A DNA stretch of 53,570 nt from a virus. Location of the stretch: positions 1-53,570 of IMG/VR virus record IMGVR_UViG_3300021185_004305, one strand, 5' to 3'. Positions 43,482 to 52,189 of this stretch are shown in pieces. The stretch's first letter is position 1. Every line of letters starts with the position of its first letter. The notes beneath the pieces were generated by a model. The model saw nothing but the letters and a program-made list of their open reading frames with translations. It had not been told where the DNA came from and did not search any database. The position numbers and the translations under genes are program-made.

Positions 43482-44549
43482 TTATTTCTCTACGGTAAAT
43501 GTTAAATCTTTATCACTAAAATATTCTACTACACCACTTCTTATTGTTTTTATTTCAATATAGTAATCTCTATTATATTCAAAGTTAGATAAATCTAATT
43601 TAAAATAATTACCATTGGCATCACAACTAACTTTTGTATAGTTATCATTGAATGGTATTATTACATCACCTGTTACGATATCTTTTATTTGATAATATGT
43701 TGTAGATGGTAAATAATATAAATCATTATAAGCGTATGTATTTGTATAGGTTTTAAGAGGATACTTTTCTCTACCAAAAACTCTAATCATTGGTGTACTC
43801 CCTACCTTATATCTTACTTTTAATCTTTTGAACGTTACATTAATTTCTTCAGAAGTTAATTCTGTTAATGAACCTGTTGTAAATACCGAATCATCCCAAC
43901 CAATTCTAATTTTAGGTTGGTATATTGTTGCAGTTTCTTTACCGAAGAATTTTAATTCTCCATAATCAACTGTATCTGCTTCTTTTGCATCTGAATGTTT
44001 TACTATAAATCCTTCATTTGGTAGTGTACCACCAATCCAACTATTCATTGAACTGAGTACATTCATTTCTATATCACTCGATTGATATGAAAAATCTTGT
44101 GAACCAACCGAACCAGTGTACCATGTACCACCCTTTCCGTTAAAAGAACCACTCGTACCACTCGCATATCCACCATCTCCTAACCAACTTTCTGTGGATG
44201 TTCCTCTGTTTTCCCAACTTACACCATCGGTTGATATATCATCAAATCGTGTTCCAATACCCATATCCCATGATTGTGATATAGGATATGCATAAATTGT
44301 GTAATCCATAGGAATCTCATTTGCATCAGATTCTTTTAATAATAAATGAGCAGAACTCATTGTGATATCTCCACTAGCAATTGATTGTGATAATGGAGTA
44401 GTATCAAATTTTATTAATGCTCTTGCATTATCTTTAAGATTACCATAGAAAGTTTTAGATACCTCAATTATCTCATCCAATCCAGTGTTTTGACTTGGTT
44501 GTTGTAAATAAATTGTTGAATCTTTGGATGATGTTACGAAATGATACAT
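43482..44549 (-). CDS. DNRLRE-like beta-sandwich virion protein (355 aa)
   Basis: A 355-aa protein whose opening (TSSKDSTIYLQQPSQNTGLD, then ARALIKFDTTPL and SAHLLLKESDA) follows the DNRLRE/CBM-like pattern: 'S-x-D-T-x-I' strand, 'LIKFD' strand and 'A-x-L-x-L' strand. IYAYPISQSWDMGIGTRFDD and a WENRG segment continue it. The second half is a different beta-rich domain (EINVTFKRLKVRYKVGSTPM). DNRLRE domains occur in extracellular binding proteins. It shares a single base overlap with the gp6-like gene (TAATG-type junction), so a baseplate-attached role is likely. Confidence 0.6.
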   Translation of the reverse strand: MYHFVTSSKDSTIYLQQPSQNTGLDEIIEVSKTFYGNLKDNARALIKFDTTPLSQSIASGDITMSSAHLLLKESDANEIPMDYTIYAYPISQSWDMGIGTRFDDISTDGVSWENRGTSTESWLGDGGYASGTSGSFNGKGGTWYTGSVGSQDFSYQSSDIEMNVLSSMNSWIGGTLPNEGFIVKHSDAKEADTVDYGELKFFGKETATIYQPKIRIGWDDSVFTTGSLTELTSEEINVTFKRLKVRYKVGSTPMIRVFGREKYPLKTYTNTYAYNDLYYLPSTTYYQIKDIVTGDVIIPFNDNYTKVSCDANGNYFKLDLSNFEYNRDYYIEIKTIRSGVVEYFSDKDLTFTVEK

Positions 44550-46561
44550 TATACTACTCTCCCTTTTAAATCTTTATTTGGAAACTTAACCTCAAATACA
44601 GAAGGGTCTACTGATGGATACACCATTTTACCCTTTGTTGCTGCTTGTATATCATATGAATGTTCTGAGTATTTTCCTAAACACTTATTAGTAACTTCAC
44701 ATTTTGGTACAGATTGTACTCCCTCAATACTTGCTAGTAAAATTTCTATTGCAGATATATTAATTGGCATATTAAACGTCCAATTATCTATATTAAAATA
44801 TTGCTTTAATTCTGATATACATTTTGCAAGTACTTCTCTTTTATTATATCCACCATAAACTCTTATTTCAAAATCAAGTCCTATGTTTATAACATACCCA
44901 TCAATAATATTAATTCCATCTGTTAACATTCTATATTCTCCAATATATGTTTTCAGATTTTCTTTAACTGCTCTATTCAATATAGATAAATTTTTATCTG
45001 AGTTATATCCAAGAATATATAAGTTAATTGCAAATGGATTATTTTTTTCACCAGGACTACCCTTTTTACTTTTTAATAATCTTTTAACTTCTTCTCGTGT
45101 TTCTGCATCTGATAGGTTTTGGTCTTTAACCATGTTAACCACACCCATTAGTTCTTCAATTGAATCAGTATCTTTTAATAATGAACCAGGTGAGTTATTA
45201 TCCAATTGACCATCTGGTGAACAATATGCCTTTGCGATTCCACCATATTTAGGAGGCAATGCCAATGCTCTAACTTGATAATCTTTTCTTGTTACTGCTC
45301 TACCTTGTGAACCAAAGTTAGCTAATGCGTTTTCTCTAATCTCATCAATAGTTTCTTCACCCCTACCACCAGTTGCTGGAGTTTCATTATCAACTGCTAC
45401 CGAAGCTTTCATTTTATTATATAAAGTAGATTCGTTTTGTGAAAATGTTTTTACATCATCATCGAATTCAATTCTTTTTATTGATGTTAGTTCTCCCTTA
45501 GAAACATTAGAAGATACACCACCACCCACTAGATAAGAAATTGTAAGAGTTGTATTTGAAGGTGCTTGTCCATAAGATGATGTTCTTAAGAAATTAGCAG
45601 GGTCAAACGTAGAACTCATTTTATCTATGGATGAATTTAATCCCAATCCAACATTTTTTGTACTTGGTATTAATACTTCATCATTTGTTGAATTACCACC
45701 ACCAAATACTAGTGTAGTTGTATTATCTTGATTAATCTTAGTTACATATCTTTTTGAAGTTTTCAATACTTTTAATATATTTGATACAGAATCTTTAAAT
45801 TGAGCTAAATCTTTATCAGTTTGCTCTGAAACTGGATAATCAACATATACCATTTCTTGTGCTAAGTATGGAACTTGATACCACTTACCACCATTTGCAT
45901 CTCGTACATCAAATACATCAATTACATTTTTATCTGCAAGATTTATTTTAGAAAATTGTTGAGGTGAACTAAATGTTTTAGTTACGGTTTTTAATGTAGC
46001 TGAAATTGCTTTTACATATTTTTTAATAAGGTATTGTGTTGCTTCTCCCGCTGAATCAGTATAAACCGTAATTTCTCTATCAGTTGCATCATTAAAATCA
46101 ACAAGTTCGGTTGTTCTAAACTGAACATTTGTTTTAGCTGCTTCTACAACCATACCTTCTCTTATTCTTAAGTAATAATCAGAATCTGGTCTGTTATCTT
46201 CTCCACTACCAATAGAAGGTGCTAATTGATACACCGCAATTGTTACGATTGCAGGTGAAGTAACTTTTGGTTTATATCCTAAGTAGTTTGAAAGAGCAAT
46301 TACATTTTGTTTATCTTCTGCATATAACATTAATGATTCTTTCAATGAATCATCTGTATAGTATGACAATATATCTCCAAGATAAGATGCCATTTCTATA
46401 AACATCATACCAGGAGAAGCTTCGTTAAAATCAGAATATGTTTTAGGAAAATAAGTTTTAGAGTATTCAATTAAGTTACTTCTAAAAGACGCAAAATCTT
46501 TACTTAGATATTTTATATCTCTTCCATTGTTACTTTTAAAATTAGCTGAGTTTAATGCCAT
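44549..46561 (-). CDS. Baseplate wedge protein, gp6/baseplate J-like
   Basis: A 670-aa protein, close to T4 gp6 in length (about 660). The N-terminus (RDIKYLSKDFASFRSNLIEY, FNEASPGMMFIEMASYLGDI, LSYYTDDSLKESLMLYA) has the classic gp6/J-like motif in which a helix with a G-M-(M/L)-(F/L)-I-E-M element is followed by YLGYKPK. Later QGRAVTRKDYQVRALALPPK and AYCSPDGQLD match the J-like core. It forms the baseplate wedge ring on the inner tail. Immediately upstream lies the gp25-like gene (4-nt gap), the same order as in T4-like and P2-like phages. Confidence 0.88.
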   Translation of the reverse strand: MALNSANFKSNNGRDIKYLSKDFASFRSNLIEYSKTYFPKTYSDFNEASPGMMFIEMASYLGDILSYYTDDSLKESLMLYAEDKQNVIALSNYLGYKPKVTSPAIVTIAVYQLAPSIGSGEDNRPDSDYYLRIREGMVVEAAKTNVQFRTTELVDFNDATDREITVYTDSAGEATQYLIKKYVKAISATLKTVTKTFSSPQQFSKINLADKNVIDVFDVRDANGGKWYQVPYLAQEMVYVDYPVSEQTDKDLAQFKDSVSNILKVLKTSKRYVTKINQDNTTTLVFGGGNSTNDEVLIPSTKNVGLGLNSSIDKMSSTFDPANFLRTSSYGQAPSNTTLTISYLVGGGVSSNVSKGELTSIKRIEFDDDVKTFSQNESTLYNKMKASVAVDNETPATGGRGEETIDEIRENALANFGSQGRAVTRKDYQVRALALPPKYGGIAKAYCSPDGQLDNNSPGSLLKDTDSIEELMGVVNMVKDQNLSDAETREEVKRLLKSKKGSPGEKNNPFAINLYILGYNSDKNLSILNRAVKENLKTYIGEYRMLTDGINIIDGYVINIGLDFEIRVYGGYNKREVLAKCISELKQYFNIDNWTFNMPINISAIEILLASIEGVQSVPKCEVTNKCLGKYSEHSYDIQAATKGKMVYPSVDPSVFEVKFPNKDLKGRVV

Positions 46562-46565
46562 AATA

Positions 46566-47000
46566 TTATTCCTGTACTACCAATGTTATTTCTTGTAAAT
46601 CAATATCGTTTCCAACTGTAAATTGTAAATTTAAATTTACTTGATTTTTATCTTTTAATTCACTTGCCATATCTACATCAATTGCTTCTATTCTAATGTA
46701 AGGTAACCAATACTCTACACTTTTTAAAATAGTTTGTTGGATGTTTTTTTTAAATTCAGTATCATCCATTTGTTCGAATAATAATGACCTTAGTCCTGAA
46801 CCAAAGTCTGGCTGCATTATTCGTTCACCCTTTGCAGTTAATAACAAATTTTTAAGATTAGCTTTTGCTTGCTCAAGTGATGTAAATGCTTGTGAAAAAA
46901 ATCCTGTATTACCACCTTGTATTGGTAGTGTAATTCCATATGCATAAGAATCAAATTCTTCGGAATCTTTAAGTGTTTTTTTACCAAGTATAAATGCCAT
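46566..47000 (-). CDS. Baseplate wedge protein, gp25-like (GPW/gp25 family)
   Basis: A 144-aa protein of the GPW/gp25 family (T4 gp25 is about 132 aa). Typical segments: SLEQAKANLKNLLLTAKGER near 40-60, MQPDFGSGLRSLLFEQMDD, and SVEYWLPYIRIEAIDVDM. The E-R-x-M-x-P-x-F-G-x-G-L-(R/x)-x-L-L-F-E run is the family's signature. In T4 it joins gp6 and the sheath to the wedge. It lies before gp6 with a 4-nt gap and behind an unassigned 193-aa gene. Confidence 0.9.
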   Translation of the reverse strand: MAFILGKKTLKDSEEFDSYAYGITLPIQGGNTGFFSQAFTSLEQAKANLKNLLLTAKGERIMQPDFGSGLRSLLFEQMDDTEFKKNIQQTILKSVEYWLPYIRIEAIDVDMASELKDKNQVNLNLQFTVGNDIDLQEITLVVQE

Positions 47001-47017
47001 TACTCACTCCCCTTATC

Positions 47018-47599
47018 TTATTTTTTAAATTTCTTAACCAATGCAGAATTATCTCTGTTTAGTATTTTATCAAGACCGGCTAAACCTGTCTTAACTCCAA
47101 GACCATTTTTACTTGGTCCTCGTGATACATCTCCATACCCCATTTTTTGTGCCATCTGTGTTCTCATTCCCTCAACTCCAGCTCCTGCTCCTTGAGATGT
47201 AAATGATACGGTTTTATCCATACTCTCTTGAATTGGTTCTTGTTGTGGTAGAGTATCTAATACTGATTTTCCACCAACTGGTCCGCTACTTCTCTGTGCC
47301 TTTGTAAAGGGAGTTGTCATATTTAAAACCTCGTTTATAGATTTGTTTTTAGAATATGTTTTCTTTGGTGTTGCTCGTTCTTGTTCTAACGCAAGTTCTA
47401 CTTGTTGGAAAGGGTCTATCTCTTCACTAACGACTTGCGTTGAGGGAACGGCTACACCCCCCTTCACCTCTGCTAATCTTCTACTTACTTCCTCTTCCAA
47501 TATCCTTGGAAAAGTTTTCGATAAAAAACGTTCTTGTTGTTTGGCAGTTTCTACCTCAACAAGAGTTCTTATTACTTTTATTAATTGTTTGTTGTTCAT
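47018..47599 (-). CDS. Hypothetical baseplate-region protein (193 aa)
   Basis: A 193-aa protein of unknown family. A charged helical N-terminus (MNNKQLIKVIRTLVEVETAK, QERFLSKTFPRILEEEVSRR) is followed by polar, low-complexity linkers (ALEQERATPKKTYSKNKSIN, QPQEPIQESMD-like) and a short C-terminal piece (LGVKTGLAGLDKILNRDNSA). Lack of a compact core suggests an extended tail-assembly or scaffolding protein. The late motif lies 20 nt before its start, and it is followed by gp25, so it leads the wedge transcription unit. Confidence 0.6.
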   Translation of the reverse strand: MNNKQLIKVIRTLVEVETAKQQERFLSKTFPRILEEEVSRRLAEVKGGVAVPSTQVVSEEIDPFQQVELALEQERATPKKTYSKNKSINEVLNMTTPFTKAQRSSGPVGGKSVLDTLPQQEPIQESMDKTVSFTSQGAGAGVEGMRTQMAQKMGYGDVSRGPSKNGLGVKTGLAGLDKILNRDNSALVKKFKK

Positions 47600-47619
47600 T
47601 TTGATTCTGTTTATCTTAA

Positions 47620-47628
47620 TATAAATAT
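47620..47628 (-). promoter_or_regulatory. Putative late promoter motif, wedge unit
   Basis: Exact TATAAATAT on the plus strand, 20 nt before ATG 47599 in a 51-nt gap. Confidence 0.5.
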
Positions 47629-47650
47629 ATTACTATTAATTTTATGGTTA

Positions 47651-48214
47651 TTAACCTGGTACTAAGTATGCTGGATGTATCAAAACACCAGGTGCTACGG
47701 GTGGTGGTGCACCAGGATAAATGGATATTGTTGAATACATAAATACGGTTGTTGTTAGATGGGTTTGCATACCAGCTGCAAGTAGTGATAAAAAAGTACT
47801 TGTTTCATTAGTATTTGATAAAGGACCGATTGGAGACCAAGCACCTGGATTCATACACACCGCTGCAGTTGTTGTTATGTTTTGAATTGCTCCAGTTGCT
47901 GGTATTATAGGAGGAATTCCAACTGTAAGTGTAGCACCTGTCCAAAACGCAACTACTCCCTTACCAATATCATCTGCAAATGTATGCAACCCATCAGTTT
48001 TTGATAAAGCAGTTGCACACGCTATAGCTACCAACGCTTCCATTCCTGCAGTATTTCCCGCAGATAATGGAATCATGTTTGTATCTTGAAACCCTCTCAA
48101 AATACACATATTATATTCTTGAGTAATCTTTTTAGCAAAATCAGTAAATGCACCTATACCACCTTGGTTGGTCATATAGTTTTCCATATTTGCTTTAAAT
48201 GTATTGAATGACAT
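47651..48214 (-). CDS. Hypothetical virion protein (187 aa)
   Basis: A 187-aa protein. The first part is helical (MSFNTFKANMENYMTNQGGI, AFTDFAKKITQEYNMCILRG); the rest is rich in small hydrophobic residues (MEALVAIACATALSK, GVVAFWTGATLTVG, FLSLLAAGMQTHLTTTVFMY) with a Pro-rich end (GAPPPVAPGVLIHPAYL). Phage homologues of this kind sit in the hub/spike region, but I do not know their function; I see no signal peptide. It follows the spike gene with a 4-nt gap and ends the hub transcription unit. Confidence 0.6.
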   Translation of the reverse strand: MSFNTFKANMENYMTNQGGIGAFTDFAKKITQEYNMCILRGFQDTNMIPLSAGNTAGMEALVAIACATALSKTDGLHTFADDIGKGVVAFWTGATLTVGIPPIIPATGAIQNITTTAAVCMNPGAWSPIGPLSNTNETSTFLSLLAAGMQTHLTTTVFMYSTISIYPGAPPPVAPGVLIHPAYLVPG

Positions 48215-48218
48215 ATTA

Positions 48219-49451
48219 TTACTCCGTATAATTTAAAGTAGATAAAAATGTATTCAATTTTGATTTAATCTGATTAAAGGTAGGTTTGTTAGTTGGACCA
48301 GGTGCAGTTGGACCACATGGAGTTTGAAATACTTGTACATTTATGGCATCAATTAACTCTTCCATTAATCCAAGTAGAGTTTCACCTCTTACCAAAGGTT
48401 CTGTTGTTTCTTCGGTATTTAAATATATTTCACCACTACCACCTAAAAAATACATATTATTATCATTAGTAGTTGTTCTATATTCTCCATTTAAATCTAT
48501 TTCAGCACCATCTAATCCATTATCGATTGTAAGCTTACCATCGGAAATAAATGAATAATCTCCTTTAGAAAAGAATATCATTTCTGAATCTTTAGAAGAT
48601 AGTATTATTCTACCACTATTAATTAAAATTTGGTCTGTTGCCTTTAGTTCTTCAGGTGGGGTATGATATATAGGTTCAGTTTCAAATGGAACATCAGCAG
48701 TACCAGGAGTAAATGCTAACTCATAATCTCCACTAGTTATAGCGATAGTAGAACCATCTTCTACAACATCCTCTTCTGTTATTTCAAACTCTTTTAAATC
48801 TTCAATAGATTTATCATTTTGCCTATTTCTTATTAGTATAGTTGGAGCAAAAACATTTTCTTCATTGTTATATCCACTAAAACGAATTGATTGTCCAAAT
48901 CTCGATTGTATTACCTTATCACCTTCATAATATACAAGTGGATTGATTTGTGTTGGTTCAAAATATTCTCCAAGTTTATTACTTCTATCACCATCACCTC
49001 CTGAGTTTGGAGTTCCTGTTTGAGATGTTTCTGAATATCCGGATGAATTTGAATCTGAGTTTTCTACTGGCAATCCTTGTAGTTGTGCATCCTCAACTGC
49101 ATTACCTGCATTGATATCTATATTATGAATTCTTTTGTAATGTGAATTACCACCCACTTTAATTAATTCAACTACCTCACCAAGTAATGGAAGTCCTTCA
49201 TCGATATTAAATGGTGGGTAATCATTTAAATCATCGAAATCATATGAAGTATCTCCCTTTTCAACAATTTTAGCAAATCCAAGTACTGAATCTAAATCCG
49301 ATACATCTGAAGTTATATCATCTGGTATTGTTATTGATTCAAACTCTGTATCATTAATATGAACATATACTACGGTACCTGTAACTAACTTTTGTTTATT
49401 ATTTTGATTGTTAGTTAAAAAACTAGAATTTGATTTTTGTATTCTTTGCAT
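48219..49451 (-). CDS. Baseplate hub/spike protein, gp5-like
   Basis: A 410-aa protein with gp5/spike features. It opens with an OB-like part (LVTGTVVYVHINDTEFESIT, LPLLGEVVELIKVGG), then YYEGDKVIQSRFGQSIRFSG (a stretch seen in hub/spike proteins of T4-like marine phages), then a beta-helix-like region (LINSGRIILSSKDSEMIFFS, GDYSFISDGKLTIDNG) as expected for the needle. No lysozyme domain is visible, unlike T4 gp5, so any cell-wall activity must lie elsewhere, for example in the hydrolase at 53214. Ends with a helical C-terminal part. It overlaps its upstream neighbour by one base. Confidence 0.72.
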   Translation of the reverse strand: MQRIQKSNSSFLTNNQNNKQKLVTGTVVYVHINDTEFESITIPDDITSDVSDLDSVLGFAKIVEKGDTSYDFDDLNDYPPFNIDEGLPLLGEVVELIKVGGNSHYKRIHNIDINAGNAVEDAQLQGLPVENSDSNSSGYSETSQTGTPNSGGDGDRSNKLGEYFEPTQINPLVYYEGDKVIQSRFGQSIRFSGYNNEENVFAPTILIRNRQNDKSIEDLKEFEITEEDVVEDGSTIAITSGDYELAFTPGTADVPFETEPIYHTPPEELKATDQILINSGRIILSSKDSEMIFFSKGDYSFISDGKLTIDNGLDGAEIDLNGEYRTTTNDNNMYFLGGSGEIYLNTEETTEPLVRGETLLGLMEELIDAINVQVFQTPCGPTAPGPTNKPTFNQIKSKLNTFLSTLNYTE

Positions 49452-49861
49452 TACTCTCCAACCTTTTGTTTAAGTTCTTCTATTTCGTTAGTAAGTTCAT
49501 CAACCTTAACATCTTGTTCATCTGCTACTTGTAGAATAGTTTCATCTAATTGTCTTAGTAGTTGTTCTTTTTCAATATCAGAAAGAAAACCAGTATCTCC
49601 TTCTGATTTTTGTGCTGCACCTATAATTCTTTGTGCAATTGCACTCATCTTAATTAATGATTCATCGTTTCTGATTGATGAATCAATTAAGTCTTTTAGG
49701 ATTGGTCCTATTACTGCCATATCCCCAGCATGTCTGATTACATTTCTCATTTCTGAAATCAGTTCTGATATTCTTTGTTTCTTGTTTTGTTGATTATCAT
49801 AGATATCTTTAAACAATCCACTAAGGTTTTTTCCAGGAAATAATTCAAATTCTATACTCAT
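49451..49861 (-). CDS. Hypothetical helical protein before the spike gene (136 aa)
   Basis: A 136-aa all-helical protein: LSGLFKDIYDNQQNKKQRIS, MRNVIRHAGDMAVIGPILKD, SIRNDESLIKMSAIAQRIIG, then a C-terminal coiled coil (DVKVDELTNEIEELKQKVGE). Nothing in it marks a known enzyme. Its place directly in front of the spike gene, with the TAATG junction, suggests a tail assembly or hub factor. A late motif and then a terminator lie upstream, so it is the first gene of the whole tail block. Confidence 0.6.
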   Translation of the reverse strand: MSIEFELFPGKNLSGLFKDIYDNQQNKKQRISELISEMRNVIRHAGDMAVIGPILKDLIDSSIRNDESLIKMSAIAQRIIGAAQKSEGDTGFLSDIEKEQLLRQLDETILQVADEQDVKVDELTNEIEELKQKVGE

Positions 49862-49882
49862 GATTATACCATATTAGTTGTA

Positions 49883-49891
49883 TATAAATAT
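49883..49891 (-). promoter_or_regulatory. Putative late promoter motif at the start of the tail block
   Basis: Exact TATAAATAT on the plus strand, 21 nt before ATG 49861 and just after a terminator, which isolates the tail block from upstream transcription. Confidence 0.55.
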
Positions 49892-49896
49892 AGTAA

Positions 49897-49927
49897 ACGA
49901 AAAAACCCCACTTTTAGTGTGAGGTTT
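49897..49927 (-). terminator. Rho-independent terminator after the holin-like gene
   Basis: On the minus strand a 9-bp stem (one G-U wobble in RNA) closes a loop of about 7 nt and is followed by a run of T residues. It lies between the holin-like gene and the late motif at 49883. Confidence 0.8.
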
Positions 49928-49962
49928 AATCTTAAACGCGTTGTTAGAATTACTTCTAATCC

Positions 49963-50193
49963 TTACTTCTTAATAATGTGGTACAGTACAAAAGCCCCTA
50001 CAAGTCCTAACAGACCTTCAGCACTTAAACTTCCTAGAATGCCCATAATGTTATCAACTACTGATACTTCTGGCCAAAAAGGGATGTTTGTACCTTTGAA
50101 GAGTACTTCAAGTACAACTCCCAAGGCAATGATGCTAATACCAATTTTTGTTAATTCTTCAGCCCAAGAGCCTATTTTTTTCAAAAATTCCAT
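49963..50193 (-). CDS. Small membrane protein, holin-like (76 aa)
   Basis: A 76-aa protein with two hydrophobic segments: IGISIIALGVVLEVLF (about 17-33) and GLLGLVGAFVLYHII (about 59-74), separated by a polar loop with FWPEVSVVDN. The N-terminus is short and charged (MEFLKKIGSWAEELTK). Size and topology fit a phage holin or similar inner-membrane protein. AAGGAG lies 8-13 nt before the ATG. Flanked by terminators, it forms its own unit, as expected for a separately timed lysis gene. No endolysin motif lies next to it except the hydrolase 3 kb upstream. Confidence 0.6.
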   Translation of the reverse strand: MEFLKKIGSWAEELTKIGISIIALGVVLEVLFKGTNIPFWPEVSVVDNIMGILGSLSAEGLLGLVGAFVLYHIIKK

Positions 50194-50476
50194 ATTGTTC
50201 TCCTTTTGTTTTAATTAAATGTGAATAACTTTTCCATCTTGCAAAACTAAGGGATATCCGTTAATAACTATGGTATATATGATAAAAAAAATTACAATAT
50301 ATATTCAACCTTCAATTAAATAAGTGTATTAGGGGTTTATATATTTATGTATAAAAAAACCCCACCGATTGGAGGGGTATTTTGTACTAACCACTTTATT
50401 ATACGATTAGAGATTTCCGAGGTAATTTATAACTTAAAACAGTGTCCTCTATCTTTCAATAAGTATATTTTAATAA
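50194..50476 (-). other. Non-coding gap between holin-like and carbamoyltransferase genes
   Basis: A gap of 283 nt, the longest without a gene. It holds the terminator at 50351-50383 and an AT-rich leader of the holin-like gene. I see no convincing gene. A short open frame ending at about 50218 (reading INGYPLVLQDGKVIHI) has no normal start codon. No tRNA was found. No late motif in the usual orientation lies close to the holin start. Confidence 0.5.
50351..50383 (-). terminator. Rho-independent terminator after the carbamoyltransferase gene
   Basis: On the minus strand ACCCCTCC and GGTGGGGT form a stem (one U-U mismatch) around an AATC loop, followed by seven T residues. About 95 nt downstream of the carbamoyltransferase stop. 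Confidence 0.75.
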
Positions 50477-52177
50477 TTAAATAATTGTTTTTCTAATAAT
50501 ATAATTTCCAAGTACAAGAGTGTCCATTTCACAATCAAGGAATGTTTTTATTGCATCTTCTGGTGTTAGAACCATTGTTTGGTCTTTTAAATTGAAAGAG
50601 GTATTGATAACAATTGGATACTCATTATCTATTTCAAGTTGAGTTAATAAAGAGTATATTCTTGGATTATCTTTAGAATCTAAACTCTGTATTCTTGCAG
50701 AATTATCAATGTGTGTTATAGCAGGAAGTTTATCAACGAATTCTTTCTTAACCTTTACTACTTGATTCATATATGGAACTAATCTATTATATTTAAAATA
50801 TTTAATCTGTTTTTCTCTATGTACAATAGGAGCAAATGGTCTAAACCCTTCTCTTTTTTTAATCATCATATTTAAACGAGATTTCATTTGAGGGTCTCTT
50901 GGATTTGCTAATATAGAACGATTACCTAGTGCTCTTGCACCAAACTCCATTCTACCCTCAAACCAACCAATTATATTTCCATCAGTAATTTCTTTAGATA
51001 TAATTTTTATTATTTGAGGATTAACTACATATTCTCCATAGATATATTTCTTAAATTTATCAATAGTAGATTTTATAGATTCCTTTGAATATTCTGGACC
51101 TAAATATGGATTGGTGTTTATCTTTCTCAATGATACATTATTATCATAGTAATAATGTAAAGCACATCCAATTGATGAACCAGAATCAGATGGTGCAGGT
51201 GGTATCCATAAATTATTATAAGAAGTTTTTTCTAATATCTTTCCATTTGCAGTTCCATTATACGCACAACCTCCACTTAAACATAAGTTACGAGATGATG
51301 ATAACGAAAAAGCTTTTTCCAATAAATTAAAAAAATATTTTTCATATATAGCTTGTACAGATGCCGCTAAATCTTTATGGTCTTGTGTAAGTGGTTCTTC
51401 TGGTAATCTGTTTGGTAGTTCAAGTAACATTCCAAGTTTTTCATTAAACATATGTGTATCTGAATATTCATATGTAAATAAATCCATGTTTAATTTAAAG
51501 TTACCCTCTTTACCTGATATAATTGAATCGAATTTATCTATATACCTAGATGAATCACCATACGGTGCCAATCCCATCATTTTATATTCCCCTTCATTTG
51601 GTTTAAATCCCAAGAATGCAGTAAATGCAGAATAGAACATTCCAAGTGAATGTGGAAATTTTATTGAATCTAATTTTTTAAGTTTGTTTTTTGTTCCCTC
51701 ATATATTGTAGTTGTTTCCCATTCACCAACCCCATCAACTGAAACTACAATAGCGTTATTGTATGGAGAAGTATAATATGAATACGCTGCATGAGATAGG
51801 TGATGTTCGGTAAACACAACATTTGTTTTACTACCAGTATAAGAATCAATATCTAACATTAATTCTTTATATGCAGTTTTGTTATTACTAATAATACTTT
51901 TTCTGTTAAAGTATTTTAATACTCCACCTTTTTTTGTAGAGGTTTCTATTCTATCTAATTTTTCAAAAGGAACTTCATAGAAACAAATAGAATCTAAATC
52001 TTCTTTGGTTATAGAATACTTTTTAAATAACCAATCAATCGTATTATGTGGAAATGAAGAATCGTGTTTTATACCTGTGAATCTTTCTTCTTCACACGCT
52101 CCTAATACTATACCATCTTTTATTAAAGATGCCGCTGAGTCATGATATCCACAACTAATTCCTAATATATAACTCAT
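50477..52177 (-). CDS. O-carbamoyltransferase (NodU/CmcH/TobZ family)
   Basis: A 566-aa protein of usual family length. The N-terminal Kae1-like domain shows LGISCGYHDSAASLI at 5-19, EERFTGIKHD, TEHHLSHAAYSYY near 123-135 (metal-binding His pair), VVSVDGVGEWETT, and LSGGCAYNGTANGK. The C-terminal YrdC-like domain shows GRMEFGARALGNRSILANPR and REGFRPFAPIV. The family transfers carbamoyl from carbamoyl phosphate through carbamoyl-AMP to hydroxyls of sugars or antibiotics. In phage context it may decorate glycans or modified nucleotides; acceptor unknown. It lies 12 nt after the late sigma gene and is closed by a terminator. Confidence 0.9.
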   Translation of the reverse strand: MSYILGISCGYHDSAASLIKDGIVLGACEEERFTGIKHDSSFPHNTIDWLFKKYSITKEDLDSICFYEVPFEKLDRIETSTKKGGVLKYFNRKSIISNNKTAYKELMLDIDSYTGSKTNVVFTEHHLSHAAYSYYTSPYNNAIVVSVDGVGEWETTTIYEGTKNKLKKLDSIKFPHSLGMFYSAFTAFLGFKPNEGEYKMMGLAPYGDSSRYIDKFDSIISGKEGNFKLNMDLFTYEYSDTHMFNEKLGMLLELPNRLPEEPLTQDHKDLAASVQAIYEKYFFNLLEKAFSLSSSRNLCLSGGCAYNGTANGKILEKTSYNNLWIPPAPSDSGSSIGCALHYYYDNNVSLRKINTNPYLGPEYSKESIKSTIDKFKKYIYGEYVVNPQIIKIISKEITDGNIIGWFEGRMEFGARALGNRSILANPRDPQMKSRLNMMIKKREGFRPFAPIVHREKQIKYFKYNRLVPYMNQVVKVKKEFVDKLPAITHIDNSARIQSLDSKDNPRIYSLLTQLEIDNEYPIVINTSFNLKDQTMVLTPEDAIKTFLDCEMDTLVLGNYIIRKTII

Positions 52178-52189
52178 TAATATTTTTTA

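Noticed and set aside
50218-50283. Short minus-strand frame reading INGYPLVLQDGKVIHI
   Set aside because: Looks slightly coding-like but has no ATG, GTG or TTG start in frame and no ribosome site.
50384-50476. Possible tRNA or small RNA downstream of the carbamoyltransferase gene
   Set aside because: No T-arm or acceptor stem pairing seen; only a loose GAGG/CCTC pairing, not enough for a call.
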